Assembly: GCF_005938215.1 (NCBI RefSeq)
Contig: NZ_VCPD01000006.1
Coordinates: forward strand, 186,001 to 250,000
DNA from: Ruegeria sediminis
GTDB lineage: Bacteria; Pseudomonadota; Alphaproteobacteria; Rhodobacterales; Rhodobacteraceae
Direction of reading: 5' to 3'
DNA length: 64,000 bases
The position numbers and the translations under genes were made by a program. Below, piece by piece: positions 28,919 to 37,867 of the stretch; within the stretch, counting starts at the first letter, position 1; each line of letters starts with the position of its first letter. The notes beneath the pieces are model-generated. The model searched no databases and was not told the origin of the DNA. It was given only the letters and a program-made list of their open reading frames with translations.

Positions 28919-29320
28919 TCAGGCCTCGACACTCTCGGGGGCGGCGTAGGAACCGTCTTGGCGGTGAACCTCGGTTCCGGTCACCGGCGGGTTGAAGCAG
29001 CAGGCCATGACCAGCTCGTCCTTGGCCCGCAGGATGTGGCGGTCATGCTTGTCGAGCGCGTACATCACGCCCGGCCGGATATCGTGCGTGTCGCCCGTGG
29101 CCAGGTCGGTGATCGACCCGGTGCCCTGCAGGCAGTAGACGCTTTCGAAATGGTTCTTGTATTCGAACGTGTGTTCGGATCCGGCGTCGAGAAAGGTGAT
29201 GTGAAACGAAAATCCCATCCCGTCTTCGGCCAGCAGCATCCGCACGCTGGTCCATTGCGCATCGGACACGACTCGGTTCCGTTGGTTTTTCACGATGTCT
29301 TCGAAATCTCTGACGATCAC
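28919..29320 (-). CDS. ectC: L-ectoine synthase
   Basis: A 133-residue cupin that closes N-gamma-acetyl-diaminobutyrate to ectoine with an iron cofactor. The family opening '[15 protein letters not shown]' and cupin strands '[21 protein letters not shown]' (in pieces) and '[14 protein letters not shown]' with the metal-binding Glu/Tyr/His are visible. It sits between ectB and ask with gaps of 5 and 3 bp. Confidence 0.96.
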   Translation of the reverse strand: MIVRDFEDIVKNQRNRVVSDAQWTSVRMLLAEDGMGFSFHITFLDAGSEHTFEYKNHFESVYCLQGTGSITDLATGDTHDIRPGVMYALDKHDRHILRAKDELVMACCFNPPVTGTEVHRQDGSYAAPESVEA

Positions 29321-29325
29321 TGTTC

Positions 29326-30612
29326 TTACTCCGCTGCGAATTTGGTTCCGCCGATCACGTCGTTTGCGGCGCCGATGAGAATGTCAAATCCCTTGCGCAG
29401 CGTCGCATCCGGCGTCGTGAGGGGCGCGAGGATCTTGACGACCTCGTCCTCCGGTCCCGAGGTCTCGATGATCAGGCCGTTCCGGAAGGCGCGGGCGCAA
29501 ATCTCGCCTGCCAACTCGCCGGATCCCACGTCAACGCCGCGCATCATGCCGCGGCCCTTGAGCTTTGCGCCCGGTACCATGTCTGCGATGGTTTCAAGCC
29601 CGTTCCGGATCATCTCCGCTCGGCGGGCGACGTCCGTTTGCAGGCAATCATCCGACCAGAATTTCTCGATCGCCACCCGGGCGGTGACGAAGGCATGGGT
29701 GTTGCCGCGAAAGGTGCCGTTGTGTTCGGCCGGTCCCATCACGTCATGTTCCGGCCTTACTAGAACCAGCCCCATCGGCAGTCCGAAGCCGGAGATTGAC
29801 TTCGCCAAGGTGACGATATCAGGGGTGATGCCCGCCTCTTCGAATGAAAAGAAGTCGCCCGTCCGGCCGCACCCTGCCTGAATGTCGTCGACGATGAGCA
29901 GCGCGCCGTGTTCCCTGGCCAGGTCCGCCACGCGGCGCAGCCATTCGGGCCGGGCGGCGTTGAGTCCACCTTCGCCCTGCACGGTTTCCAGCAGGATCGC
30001 CGCAGGCGCGTCGAGGCCCGAGGACCGGTCCTTCAGCATTGCTTCGAGAAAATCGGCCGTATCGCAGCCCTGACCCATGTAGCCGTCATAGGGCATGCGG
30101 GTCACATCGTTCAGCGTGATGCCGGCGCCGCCCCGGTGATAACCGTTTCCGGTCGCCGCCAGCGCCCCCTGCGTCACTCCGTGAAACCCGTTGGTGAATG
30201 CGATGATATTGGTGCGGCCGGTTGCCTTGCGGGCAATTTTCATCGCCGCTTCGACGGCATTCGCGCCGGTCGGTCCGGTGAACATCACCCGGTGGTCCAT
30301 GCCGCGCGGGGTCAGGATGTGGGTTTCGAACGTCTCGAGGAACGCGCCCTTGGCCCCGGTATGCAGGTCCAGACCGTGGGCGATGCCATCGGCGTCGAGA
30401 TGGTTGATCAGGGCGGCCTTCATGTCCGGGTCGTTGTGCCCGTAGTTCAGCGACGAACAGCCCGCGAGGAAATCGATGTAACGCCGCCCCGACGCATCGA
30501 CCATTTCGGCGCCCTGCGCCCTGGTGAAGACCGTGTCGAAGCCGCGGCAGTAACTGCGCGCTTCGGATTCGCGGCGTTTGAATACAGCTTTGCTGGAGGT
30601 GTTCGTAGACAT
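29326..30612 (-). CDS. ectB: Diaminobutyrate--2-oxoglutarate aminotransferase
   Basis: A 428-residue class-III PLP aminotransferase that converts aspartate semialdehyde to 2,4-diaminobutyrate using glutamate. The PLP lysine lies in [14 protein letters not shown] and the cofactor aspartate in '[15 protein letters not shown]'. The opening ('[19 protein letters not shown]') is EctB-specific and separates it from ArgD or GabT. It follows ectA by 57 bp. Confidence 0.96.
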   Translation of the reverse strand: MSTNTSSKAVFKRRESEARSYCRGFDTVFTRAQGAEMVDASGRRYIDFLAGCSSLNYGHNDPDMKAALINHLDADGIAHGLDLHTGAKGAFLETFETHILTPRGMDHRVMFTGPTGANAVEAAMKIARKATGRTNIIAFTNGFHGVTQGALAATGNGYHRGGAGITLNDVTRMPYDGYMGQGCDTADFLEAMLKDRSSGLDAPAAILLETVQGEGGLNAARPEWLRRVADLAREHGALLIVDDIQAGCGRTGDFFSFEEAGITPDIVTLAKSISGFGLPMGLVLVRPEHDVMGPAEHNGTFRGNTHAFVTARVAIEKFWSDDCLQTDVARRAEMIRNGLETIADMVPGAKLKGRGMMRGVDVGSGELAGEICARAFRNGLIIETSGPEDEVVKILAPLTTPDATLRKGFDILIGAANDVIGGTKFAAE

Positions 30613-30669
30613 ACGACCTCATAGAATGATTGGAAGATTGAGAAGGGGAGTAAACCGGCGGCGGCGCCG

Positions 30670-31200
30670 TCAGGCCGCGCGGGCCACGCGTTCGGCCAGC
30701 CGTATCGTGACAAGGTTTTCCGTCTTGTGCCGGTTCCTGAAGTGCAGGGCCTGCGTGTAGTAGGGCTGGATGTCCAGCCTTGCGTCCTGGAGGCGGGCGA
30801 ATTTCCGGAACAGCGCCCAGGAGGCGTCATTGTCCGAGGTAATGGTCGTTTGCAGGCGCTTCACGTCCCGGCAGACCGGGCGGTTGAGTATCGTCTGCAG
30901 CATCACCGCGCCCAATCCCTTGCCCCTTGCGCGTTCGGACACGGCGACCTGCCAGACGAAAAGCGTCTCGGGGTCGTTGGGCATGACATAGGCCGACACC
31001 CATCCGGCGATCTCGCCCGAGAGTTCGGCCACGACGCAGGTGTCGGCAAAATGGTCGCACTGGATCAGGTTGCAGTACATCGAGTTTTCGTCGAGCGGTT
31101 CGCAATCGCGCACAAGCTCCCAGATCGCGGCGCCGTCCTTGGCTTGCGGCATGCGCAGGCTTGGCAGGCTGGGACGGGAAAAATCATGGCTGTGCTGCAT
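30670..31200 (-). CDS. ectA: L-2,4-diaminobutyrate gamma-acetyltransferase
   Basis: A 176-residue GNAT enzyme that acetylates diaminobutyrate. 'MPQAKDGAAIWELVRDCEPLD' (start 'SLPSLRMPQAKDG') and 'DTCVVAELSGEIAGWVSAY' are EctA features; 'VSERARGKGLGAVML' is the acetyl-CoA loop. GAGGAG precedes the ATG. It is the first gene of ectABC-ask, divergent from ectR. Confidence 0.95.
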   Translation of the reverse strand: MQHSHDFSRPSLPSLRMPQAKDGAAIWELVRDCEPLDENSMYCNLIQCDHFADTCVVAELSGEIAGWVSAYVMPNDPETLFVWQVAVSERARGKGLGAVMLQTILNRPVCRDVKRLQTTITSDNDASWALFRKFARLQDARLDIQPYYTQALHFRNRHKTENLVTIRLAERVARAA

Positions 31201-31219
31201 CGAAACTCGCTCCTCTATT

Positions 31220-31397
31220 ACTTTGCCAAGCTAACTAACAAGGCAGGCGAGAAACTTCAACACCCTAAGTAAAAATGTGCTTATTCGCGCAAAATCGACT
31301 ATTTTATGACACATTACCGGTCAAAACTGTTTTGAAATGCAAAGCAAATCCACCTTTTCGCGTGATGCTTCCGGCCCTATGCTTTGCCAGTCAAAGC
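31220..31397. promoter_or_regulatory. ectA/ectR divergent control region with repeated operator-like sites
   Basis: On the minus strand TTGAAG (31260-31255) and TAGTTA (31237-31232), 17 bp apart, are a plausible ectA promoter. Two copies of G[C/T]TTTG-N5-CAAAGC lie at 31329-31345 and 31381-31397, centred 52 bp (five helical turns) apart. The second ends 12 bp before the ectR ATG. A perfect palindrome TCAAAAC-T-GTTTTGA (31321-31335) overlaps the first. A half-site CTTTGCCA recurs at about 31221 near the ectA -10. These are candidate EctR operators; binding is inference. Confidence 0.55.
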
Positions 31398-31409
31398 AAT
31401 GGAGCCGAA

Positions 31410-31892
31410 ATGGATCGCATCGACAGCAGCCTGATCGCTCTGCGCCGCATCTTGCGGGCGACGGAGCTGTATGGGCGAAGGATCAAGCAGACGACGGGCG
31501 TGACGGCGGCCCAGTTCCGCGCGCTTCAGATCATCGCCGAGAAAGACGATGCCACGGCCAAGGAAATCGCCCTGCGCATGCGCGTGTCGCAGGCGACCGT
31601 CACCTCTTTGGTCGACAAACTGGTGGCCGAAGGCCTGGTCCTGCGGGAAAAATCCGAACAGGACAGGCGCCAGATCAACATTCATCTGACCGGAAAAGGC
31701 CGGCGGACGGTGGCGGAAGCGCCGGATCCGTTGCAGCAGCGCTTCGTGCGCAAGTTCTCGGCAATGGAAGATTGGGAGCAGGCCATGCTCGTCTCCAGCC
31801 TTGAAAGGGTCGCGGCCATGCTGGACGCCGAGGACATGGATGCATCGCCGGTGCTGGATACGGGCGATATCAAGCATGCTCCGGATCAATGA
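31410..31892 (+). CDS. ectR: EctR-type MarR regulator of ectoine synthesis
   Basis: A 160-residue MarR protein starting MDRIDSSLIALRRILRATE, with a winged helix (about 40-110, 'TAKEIALRMRVSQATVTSLV'). MarR proteins divergent from ectABC are EctR repressors in methylotrophs and halophiles. Orientation and position match. It is predicted to dimerise on the inverted repeats described upstream and to be released under osmotic upshift. Confidence 0.88.
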   Translation: MDRIDSSLIALRRILRATELYGRRIKQTTGVTAAQFRALQIIAEKDDATAKEIALRMRVSQATVTSLVDKLVAEGLVLREKSEQDRRQINIHLTGKGRRTVAEAPDPLQQRFVRKFSAMEDWEQAMLVSSLERVAAMLDAEDMDASPVLDTGDIKHAPDQ

Positions 31893-31982
31893 GTTTCGGG
31901 TGGACGCCGGGTTGTTCGGGCCGGATTGACGGCGCGGAACGGCTTGAGGTTTCGGACCGCGGCATGTCAGTCGGATGCGCTG

Positions 31983-32282
31983 TCAGACGCCGCCACGTCT
32001 CCGTGCCTTCCACGCCCGCCGGTCGGTCACTGGCTTCACCAGTATTGCAAGGACCGGCGCGCAAAGCTTGACCTTGGACATGGTCTCCAAGGTTCCCTCG
32101 ATCAACGCGGCATGGACAATGCTTCCCACGACCGTGATTCCCACTAGGGTCGCGTGGCCAAGCCGCCATGTTCGCGGCCTCAGACGCAACCACTTGCGAA
32201 AGGCGGCAATTGTAGCGGCATAGGTTGAACCAGAAAAGAGCCGGATCCTCCGATACAGGTCATCTCTCTTGTTCCAAATCAC
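31983..32282 (-). pseudogene. Possible remnant of a ferric-reductase-like membrane protein
   Basis: A 99-codon frame (GTG start at 32282) contains 'RTWRLGHATLVGITVVGSI' followed by 'HAALIEGTLETMSK', a haem-ligand-like membrane helix pattern I associate with ferric-reductase transmembrane domains, which normally have about 200 residues and more helices. No start-proximal helices are present, and the frame opens at a TAG 51 bp upstream. It may be a decayed fragment or a short real protein. Confidence 0.35.
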
Positions 32283-32623
32283 TTGATGACGGACAGGGGC
32301 ACCCAGGCGGGTGATTTCTTCGCCCGCCTAGAAACAATGCAATGCGCAGATCGAGAGCAGGTCATCCAGAAATTCATGCAGTGTTTCCGTCTGTCTTTCG
32401 AGATCCTGCGTCAAGAAAACAGACTCGCAAAGCCGAATATCGTACAATCTCGAGAGAAATCCGTGTCAAGCCACGCGCTTCTGCAAGCCCGGCAGGCAGT
32501 TCGACGATACGGCTGGCATCGTGACGTTTTCCGGGCCGGTTTCCACGGGAAACCGTTTCTTTTGGCCGGCTGCAAGAGAAGTCCGGCGATGCCTGTGAAG
32601 ATGCCTATCGAGGAGAGGAAGAG
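32283..32623. other. 341-bp stretch before the DUF3604 gene
   Basis: I see no credible gene. A 114-codon plus frame exists but lacks a ribosome binding site and family features. A 7-bp stem AGGCGGG/CCCGCCT (32305-32329) with an 11-nt loop is present. GAGGAGAGGAAGAG at about 32609-32622 is the strong ribosome binding site of the next gene. Confidence 0.4.
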
Positions 32624-34537
32624 ATGAAGCAAGCAGTTCTGTCACTATTGGCGACAACAATCCTGTCCGGTGCGGCCTTCGCCAACGCCTCGCTTGGCTA
32701 TGCCGTTGACGAAAACGAAGTGACCATAGGCAAGGACGTCCAGTATTCGCCCTATCTTCACCAGAGCTACCCGGACCGCGTCTTCTGGGGTGACACCCAT
32801 CTGCACACTTCCTACTCCACCGATGCGGGCATGATCGGCAACCGGCTCGGGCCGGATGAGGCGTTGCGCTTCGCGAAGGGCCAAGCGGTGATCTCGTCGA
32901 CGGGCATCCGGGGCCGGCTGATCCGGCCTCTTGATTTCCTGGTGATCGCGGATCACGCCGAGAACCTCGGATTGTCGCCGATGATCGAGGAGTCGAATCC
33001 CGAACTCCTGAAGGATCCGGCGGGCAAGGAATTCCATGACCTTGTGAAGTCCGGACAGGGCTGGGAAGCCTATCAGATCTGGAAGAAGGCCGGTGGCGAA
33101 CTCAGGGATCCGATGCCAAACCCCGAGTTGCAGGCGATGGCGTGGAACCAGATCATCGATTATGTCGATCAGCACAACCAGCCCGGTGTCTTCACCGCCT
33201 TCCACGGCTTCGAATGGACCTCGACCCCCGACCTTCGCAATATGCACCGGGTGGTCATTTTCCGGGACGATGCCGAGGCCGCTCGCAAGGTCGTGCCGAT
33301 GACCATCTTCGATTCCATCGATCCCGAAAAGCTGTGGGATTACATGGAGATGTATGAACAGACGACTGGCGGCAAGGCACTGGCGATCCCACACGGAGGA
33401 AACCTGTCGCAGGGTTTGATGTTCGCGGTCGAAACCTTCGAGGGCGAACCGCTGACGGCCGAATATGCGGAACGCCGCATGCGTTGGGAGCCGATCTACG
33501 AGGCCACGCAAATGAAGGGTGACGGCGAGGCGCACCCGGCGTTATCGACCGATGACGAGTTCGCCGACTACTACACCTGGGACAAGGGGGACTTCGGCCT
33601 GAACCCGAAATTGCCCGAGATGTTGCCGCACGAATACGCGCGCAGCGCACTGAAGCTGGGGTTGGAACAGCATGCCAAGCTCGGGGCGAACCCGTTCAAG
33701 TTCGGGATGATCGGCGCCACCGACAGCCACACATCCCTGGCCGGCACCCGCGAAGAGAACTACTTCGGGAAGTTCTCGGGAACCGAGCCGGGCTCCGAAG
33801 CTCGTTTCCACGATCTCGTGTCGCAGGACCTGAGGGAAGGCGGCGATGGCAGCCTGGACGTCTACCACTGGGAAACCCTCGCCTCCGGCCTCGCCGGGGT
33901 CTGGGCGAAGGAGAATACCCGCGCAGCACTGTGGGACGCCATGAAGCGCAAGGAGGTTTATGCAACGACCGGAACGCGGATGCTGGTTCGGGTCTTTGCA
34001 GGATGGGACTTCGAGGCAGACGAGGTGCACAGGCCGGACTTCGCCCGGCAGGGCTATGCCCGCGGCGTGCCCATGGGCGGCGACCTGTCGTCGGCCCCGG
34101 AAGGTTCCGCGCCCAGGTTCATGGTCCGTGCCCTGCGCGATCCGGACGGCGCCAACCTTGACCGTGTCCAAATCGTCAAGGGCTGGCTCGACGCGGATGG
34201 CGCATCGAAAGAGAGGATTTACGACATCGCCGTGTCCGACGGCCGTGAGATCGGTCCCGACGGCCGCGCGACGGAACCGGTCGGCGATACGGTGGACATA
34301 GAGAATGCGTCCTACACCAACACGGTCGGCAATGCCGTTCTCGGCGCGTATTGGGAAGACCCGGATTTCGACCCGTCGCAGATGGCGTTCTACTACGTGC
34401 GTGTTCTGGAGATCCCGACGCCAACCTGGATCGCCTATGACGAGAAAGTCTTCGGCAAGGGGGATGCCCCGGAGGAGGCCCTGCGCAAACATCAGGAACG
34501 CGCCTACACATCGCCGATCTGGTTCACACCCGGGTAA
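32624..34537 (+). CDS. Exported DUF3604 protein (PHP-like metal hydrolase fold)
   Basis: A 637-residue protein with a Sec signal (about 1-20, ending AFA) and the DUF3604 domain across nearly all its length. 'VFWGDTHLHTSYSTDAG' and 'LDFLVIADHAENLG' are PHP-type metal-binding segments; 'GMIGATDSHTSLAGTREENY' is a later conserved block. The reaction is not established to my knowledge. It may hydrolyse a phosphate or other ester in the periplasm. It is the last host-like gene before the transposon end. Confidence 0.88.
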   Translation: MKQAVLSLLATTILSGAAFANASLGYAVDENEVTIGKDVQYSPYLHQSYPDRVFWGDTHLHTSYSTDAGMIGNRLGPDEALRFAKGQAVISSTGIRGRLIRPLDFLVIADHAENLGLSPMIEESNPELLKDPAGKEFHDLVKSGQGWEAYQIWKKAGGELRDPMPNPELQAMAWNQIIDYVDQHNQPGVFTAFHGFEWTSTPDLRNMHRVVIFRDDAEAARKVVPMTIFDSIDPEKLWDYMEMYEQTTGGKALAIPHGGNLSQGLMFAVETFEGEPLTAEYAERRMRWEPIYEATQMKGDGEAHPALSTDDEFADYYTWDKGDFGLNPKLPEMLPHEYARSALKLGLEQHAKLGANPFKFGMIGATDSHTSLAGTREENYFGKFSGTEPGSEARFHDLVSQDLREGGDGSLDVYHWETLASGLAGVWAKENTRAALWDAMKRKEVYATTGTRMLVRVFAGWDFEADEVHRPDFARQGYARGVPMGGDLSSAPEGSAPRFMVRALRDPDGANLDRVQIVKGWLDADGASKERIYDIAVSDGREIGPDGRATEPVGDTVDIENASYTNTVGNAVLGAYWEDPDFDPSQMAFYYVRVLEIPTPTWIAYDEKVFGKGDAPEEALRKHQERAYTSPIWFTPG

Positions 34538-34635
34538 ACCTTTCGGCCAGACCGGGCACTGGCACGGGTAGGACGTGGGCCGGACAAAGGCCCAGGGCGG
34601 AGACCTTGGGTCAGTATGGGAATGTGTTCACATCC

Positions 34636-34740
34636 TGTAGGGATACGCATAACTTTGCACTTAACTGTTGATTTCTATTTTGGAATTTCCTGCCTCATAT
34701 TGCTAACTTTGCACTCTGTCTCGATCATAACTTTGCACTA
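34636..34740. repeat. Tn7-like transposon end with three TnsB-type repeats
   Basis: The sequence starts TGTAGGGATACGC at 34636 and contains three perfect copies of TAACTTTGCACT at 34650-34661, 34704-34715 and 34728-34739, all in one orientation. TGT termini and spaced 12-22-bp transposase sites are the hallmark of Tn7-like ends. The end adjoins the tniQ side of the operon, as the spaced 'left' end does in Tn7. The exact terminal base is inferred. Confidence 0.8.
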
Positions 34741-34762
34741 CAAATGGAAAGTCCATCTCAAA

Positions 34763-34795
34763 CAAAAAAACCCAACTTCACCGAGTGAAGTTGGG
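34763..34795 (-). terminator. Strong terminator of the tns operon
   Basis: A perfect 11-bp stem CCCAACTTCAC/GTGAAGTTGGG (34771-34781, 34785-34795) with a 3-nt loop. On the minus strand it is followed by TTTTTTTGTT. It closes the tnsA-tnsB-tnsC-tniQ transcript just inside the element end. Confidence 0.92.
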
Positions 34796-34991
34796 TTGCC
34801 AAATTCAAAAGCGTTTCGAGCAATCTGAACGAATTGCAGTCGACCGGCTCCAAAGGGATACTTTCGTCGCTCACCTCCATTTTTTCCACAGCGGATCAAG
34901 GATTTGATTGAGCTGCTCGCAAGGGGCTGTCTCGCGTAGCCGTTTAACGAGTTTGGGGTCGTTTATTCGGTCCTGCCACCGGCCCGAAAAG

Positions 34992-35066
34992 TCAAACGAT
35001 GAAGACCAATGCACTAACGATAACCGATGTAGTGACGGCCAGAAATGCAACTTCAAGGCGGTTCAT
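34992..35066 (-). CDS. 24-residue hydrophobic microprotein overlapping the tniQ stop (possible frameshift extension)
   Basis: An ATG overlaps the tniQ TGA (ATGA) and opens a 24-codon frame, MNRLEVAFLAVTTSV then IVSALVFIV, almost all one membrane helix, ending at GTT TGA C. A +1 slip there (the same TGA-C context as the prfB frameshift site) would continue in an open frame to 34871, adding about 39 residues beginning DFSGRWQDRINDPKLV and ending LWKKWR. The joined product would be a small anchored protein with a basic tail. It could equally be a decayed gene. Confidence 0.35.
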   Translation of the reverse strand: MNRLEVAFLAVTTSVIVSALVFIV

Positions 35067-36880
35067 TTTGATTTCCCGGCGACAGGAGTGACCAATGATC
35101 GATCGAGCCCCTTTGCAATTTCCGACATTGCGACAAGTAGACCGCGGGTCGCCTTGCCGTCTTGAAATGCGCCGACGGTTTCAATTCCATTCTCCTCGAA
35201 CTTTTTGAGCAACGAACGGGAGGTTGTATTGAGATGCTTCGCAAGGGAAGAAACCTGCACAAATGTGCCTTGAAAGGCAGCAAGCGCTTCCGGGTAGATA
35301 ATTCTGGATACACCACGCGAATGTGAATTGAGTTCATGCTCGATCAATCCGGCGTCGCACCAATGCGCGATGCATTGTTCTTTCCAACCTGTGATCCGAG
35401 CAAGTTCCTGAACCGTCCAGCCACCTCCGCTACGAAAATTTTCCAAAAATTGCCGAACCTGCTCTTCGGGGAAGGCGAAATCTGCAAACGCTCCGGAAGT
35501 GCTGTTGGCGGCGGGCGAAATCTCCCCGGAGGCCACCGCCTGATAGAAGGCAATCACACCAGTCTTGTCGGTGGTAAAACGCAAGTTGACTTTTCGAAAT
35601 TCGACAGCTTCGCCTTCGAATACGCGGGCGCGTGAAGCAATTCCTTGGACGAGCTTCTCAAGCTCGTGCTGAGAGTATTTACCGTCGACAAGCGGTCCAC
35701 GGTTTTCAGGTTGGGTTTTCTCGAGAACACCTGCCTCTTCCAGCAGGCTGAATTGGTTCTTTGATATCCCCAGAAACTCCCGTGTCTTGGTCTTGTCGAG
35801 TAGGCTTTCTCTTTCGGCCTTGGTGCTCTCGGCGACGTGTCTGGGAAGCATTGTATGCCGGTGACCAAAACCGCTATGGTCGATCTTTCCTTCAATGAGG
35901 CCAGCCGAAACAGCATCTACGATCCGTTCAGCACGCACTCCAATCAGTCGAGCAGCTTCTGCGGCCGAAATCCATGATCGCTTGTGTCTGTCAGACGCGG
36001 TTCCTCCAAAATAGGGTCCAGTGAAGTGATTGGCGACAACGTGTTTCAGTGTTTCATGAAAGCTGGTGTAGGCGGGATCCTGGAATGCCATCAGCCTTTG
36101 GTACCATTTGCCAAGGCGGGCGGGCGCGGTGTTTCTTTCCGTTCTTAAAAGGCGTTGCTCGACTTCGGCGACAAAGCCGTCAGGCCAGGAACACAAAACT
36201 TTTTCGAGGGGTGCCAGGAACTCTCGAGCATCATGCGCTGTTTTCGGATATGGAGCCTTTCCTGGTTTTCCGGTCTTTTGATCCAGCGCATCACCGGCCA
36301 GAAACATCAGGAGGCGGGCAATATCGTTGGGGGAAGTAAAGGCCAGAGAAGGAGGCAACTTTGATCTTGCGGGATGCACCTCCCCGGAAATCAGCGCAGA
36401 GATTGCCAAATCAAACTGATCCGCCTTCTTGATTGGGAAGTTCTCAAAGGGGAGACCGCAGCCGCAGGAACGGTACCCGCCTTTGTTTGGATCAATCGCG
36501 TTTTGGCACAGAGGGCATTTACTTACCAGTTGGACATCATGCCGGGTGCATGCCGTCACGAGAGCGTGCTGCCAAGACTGTTGGTGAGGTATGCTTTCAC
36601 GCACGCAGACTGGGCAGATCGTCGCGCAATGGTTGCGTTGAAACTGCCAAGATAGCAGAGGCGCATCGGAAGCAGCTCGTGGAGAAATGCGGGACAGGGC
36701 ACCTTCAGGGGCGCCGAGGCATTTCTCGACCTCTTCGATTTCTTCGATCATTGGACGTCCATATCGCCATCCGAACCCAGCGAGAAACTCACCGACATCG
36801 GAATAGCCTTGGGTTTCAGACATACGTCGCAAAAATCCCAGCAAGCTTTCTTTTTCGTAAGGAAGAATTGGCGCGTTCAA
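35063..36880 (-). CDS. tniQ: TniQ/TnsD-family target selector of a Tn7-like transposon
   Basis: About 605 residues. I choose TTG at 36880: it overlaps the tnsC stop (TTGA), has GAGG eight bases upstream, and gives 'LNAPILPYEKESLLGFLRR', the TniQ opening. Zinc-binding pairs CPVC, CxxH ('TACTRH'), CPLC and CGCG lie at about 115-165. The C-terminal half, with several helix-turn-helix-like segments ('ISAAEAARLIGVRAERIVD', 'VSSLAKHLNTTSRSLLKKF'), makes it TnsD-sized rather than the roughly 400 aa of minimal TniQ. Large TniQ/TnsD proteins bind a specific attachment site, so fixed-site insertion is likely. Confidence 0.88.
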   Translation of the reverse strand: MNAPILPYEKESLLGFLRRMSETQGYSDVGEFLAGFGWRYGRPMIEEIEEVEKCLGAPEGALSRISPRAASDAPLLSWQFQRNHCATICPVCVRESIPHQQSWQHALVTACTRHDVQLVSKCPLCQNAIDPNKGGYRSCGCGLPFENFPIKKADQFDLAISALISGEVHPARSKLPPSLAFTSPNDIARLLMFLAGDALDQKTGKPGKAPYPKTAHDAREFLAPLEKVLCSWPDGFVAEVEQRLLRTERNTAPARLGKWYQRLMAFQDPAYTSFHETLKHVVANHFTGPYFGGTASDRHKRSWISAAEAARLIGVRAERIVDAVSAGLIEGKIDHSGFGHRHTMLPRHVAESTKAERESLLDKTKTREFLGISKNQFSLLEEAGVLEKTQPENRGPLVDGKYSQHELEKLVQGIASRARVFEGEAVEFRKVNLRFTTDKTGVIAFYQAVASGEISPAANSTSGAFADFAFPEEQVRQFLENFRSGGGWTVQELARITGWKEQCIAHWCDAGLIEHELNSHSRGVSRIIYPEALAAFQGTFVQVSSLAKHLNTTSRSLLKKFEENGIETVGAFQDGKATRGLLVAMSEIAKGLDRSLVTPVAGKSK

Positions 36881-37863
36881 GATGCCAACCTCATGTCCCA
36901 AGAGACCCGAAGTCCGTCCGGGCATTCTGCATCAAAATGGAGGCCCGCTTCCGCCATAACTGTCGCGTAGGACCGGATGAGCAATACATCATCGGGGCAA
37001 TCACCCTGGAAGAAGGCGAATGGAGGAATCGGGTATTGCTGCATCCTCCGCGCGCTTTCGGCGAAGCTGTCCGCATCGAGACGCCGGCGCTCTGTTGCAC
37101 CCATAAGGGCCGACTTGATCATCCTAAGTGCGACAGGAATTCTCCCGGCTGATGCGCCGTAAAGCCGGGGGACCAAATCATCAAATTCAAAATCAATCGC
37201 AAAACCACCCTTTTCGATGGCATCAAGGACGGCATAAATGACCCCACAGAACGCGTCGCGGTCTTCTTCCTTTTGCCAATCATAAGGCAGGAAGTAGATT
37301 GAGTTGGTGGAGCGATCGCGAAGTTGTTCGTTTCCTTCAATGATGCTTTGAAACCGGGGGAGACCCAGCAAAAGCAGCGTCACTCCGGTCTCGTCCACGA
37401 TGGTCTTGAGATGGTCAGCCGCTGCCCGTGCAGACAGGTTGGCACCACGCTCAGCACAATGGCTGCACTCATCGAGAGCGATCACTCGCACTTTTGTTTG
37501 TTGAATCGTGTGGATCAGCCGTTTTCGCACCGTGGCAGTGTTCTCCCTTTCCCTGCAGAGCAGCCCGAAGGCTTCAAGCGCAGCGCGGTAAATGTCCCGA
37601 TCATTCGGTTTCGGGGGAATCCTGCCAAACACGAAATCACTGACAGGCAAAAGGCTGGCGTTGGTTTCCACTTCTCGGCCGGTTTTGGTTTTCAGAAGGT
37701 TGGCAACCGCGGATTTCCCAATTCGTGTCGGTCCCAGTAAGGGAATGATTGTTCCGTTTCGAGGATCTTTGACAGCAAGGTGTTGTTCAACCTCGTTATA
37801 AACGCTTTCAAAAAAATCGTGACGAACCAGCTGCGAGATGATGGGCAGATCGAATTTTGACAT
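36877..37863 (-). CDS. tnsC: TnsC/TniB-like AAA+ ATPase of a Tn7-like transposon
   Basis: A 328-residue ATPase with Walker A LLGPTRIGKSAV (about residues 43-54) and Walker B VIALDECSHCAERG (about 128-140), followed by sensor-like 'LLLLGLPRF'. TnsC links the target selector to the transposase and polymerises on DNA. It starts four bases after the tnsB stop, with GGAG upstream, and overlaps tniQ. Confidence 0.9.
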   Translation of the reverse strand: MSKFDLPIISQLVRHDFFESVYNEVEQHLAVKDPRNGTIIPLLGPTRIGKSAVANLLKTKTGREVETNASLLPVSDFVFGRIPPKPNDRDIYRAALEAFGLLCRERENTATVRKRLIHTIQQTKVRVIALDECSHCAERGANLSARAAADHLKTIVDETGVTLLLLGLPRFQSIIEGNEQLRDRSTNSIYFLPYDWQKEEDRDAFCGVIYAVLDAIEKGGFAIDFEFDDLVPRLYGASAGRIPVALRMIKSALMGATERRRLDADSFAESARRMQQYPIPPFAFFQGDCPDDVLLIRSYATVMAEAGLHFDAECPDGLRVSWDMRLAS

Positions 37864-37867
37864 TGGT

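Noticed and set aside
32283..32623. 114-codon plus-strand frame before DUF3604
   Set aside because: No ribosome binding site, no domain features, and it runs into the strong ribosome binding site of the next gene.
34871..35056. Stand-alone 61-codon gene after tniQ
   Set aside because: Its only start is TTG without a ribosome binding site; the frame makes more sense as a shifted continuation of the ATGA-coupled microprotein.
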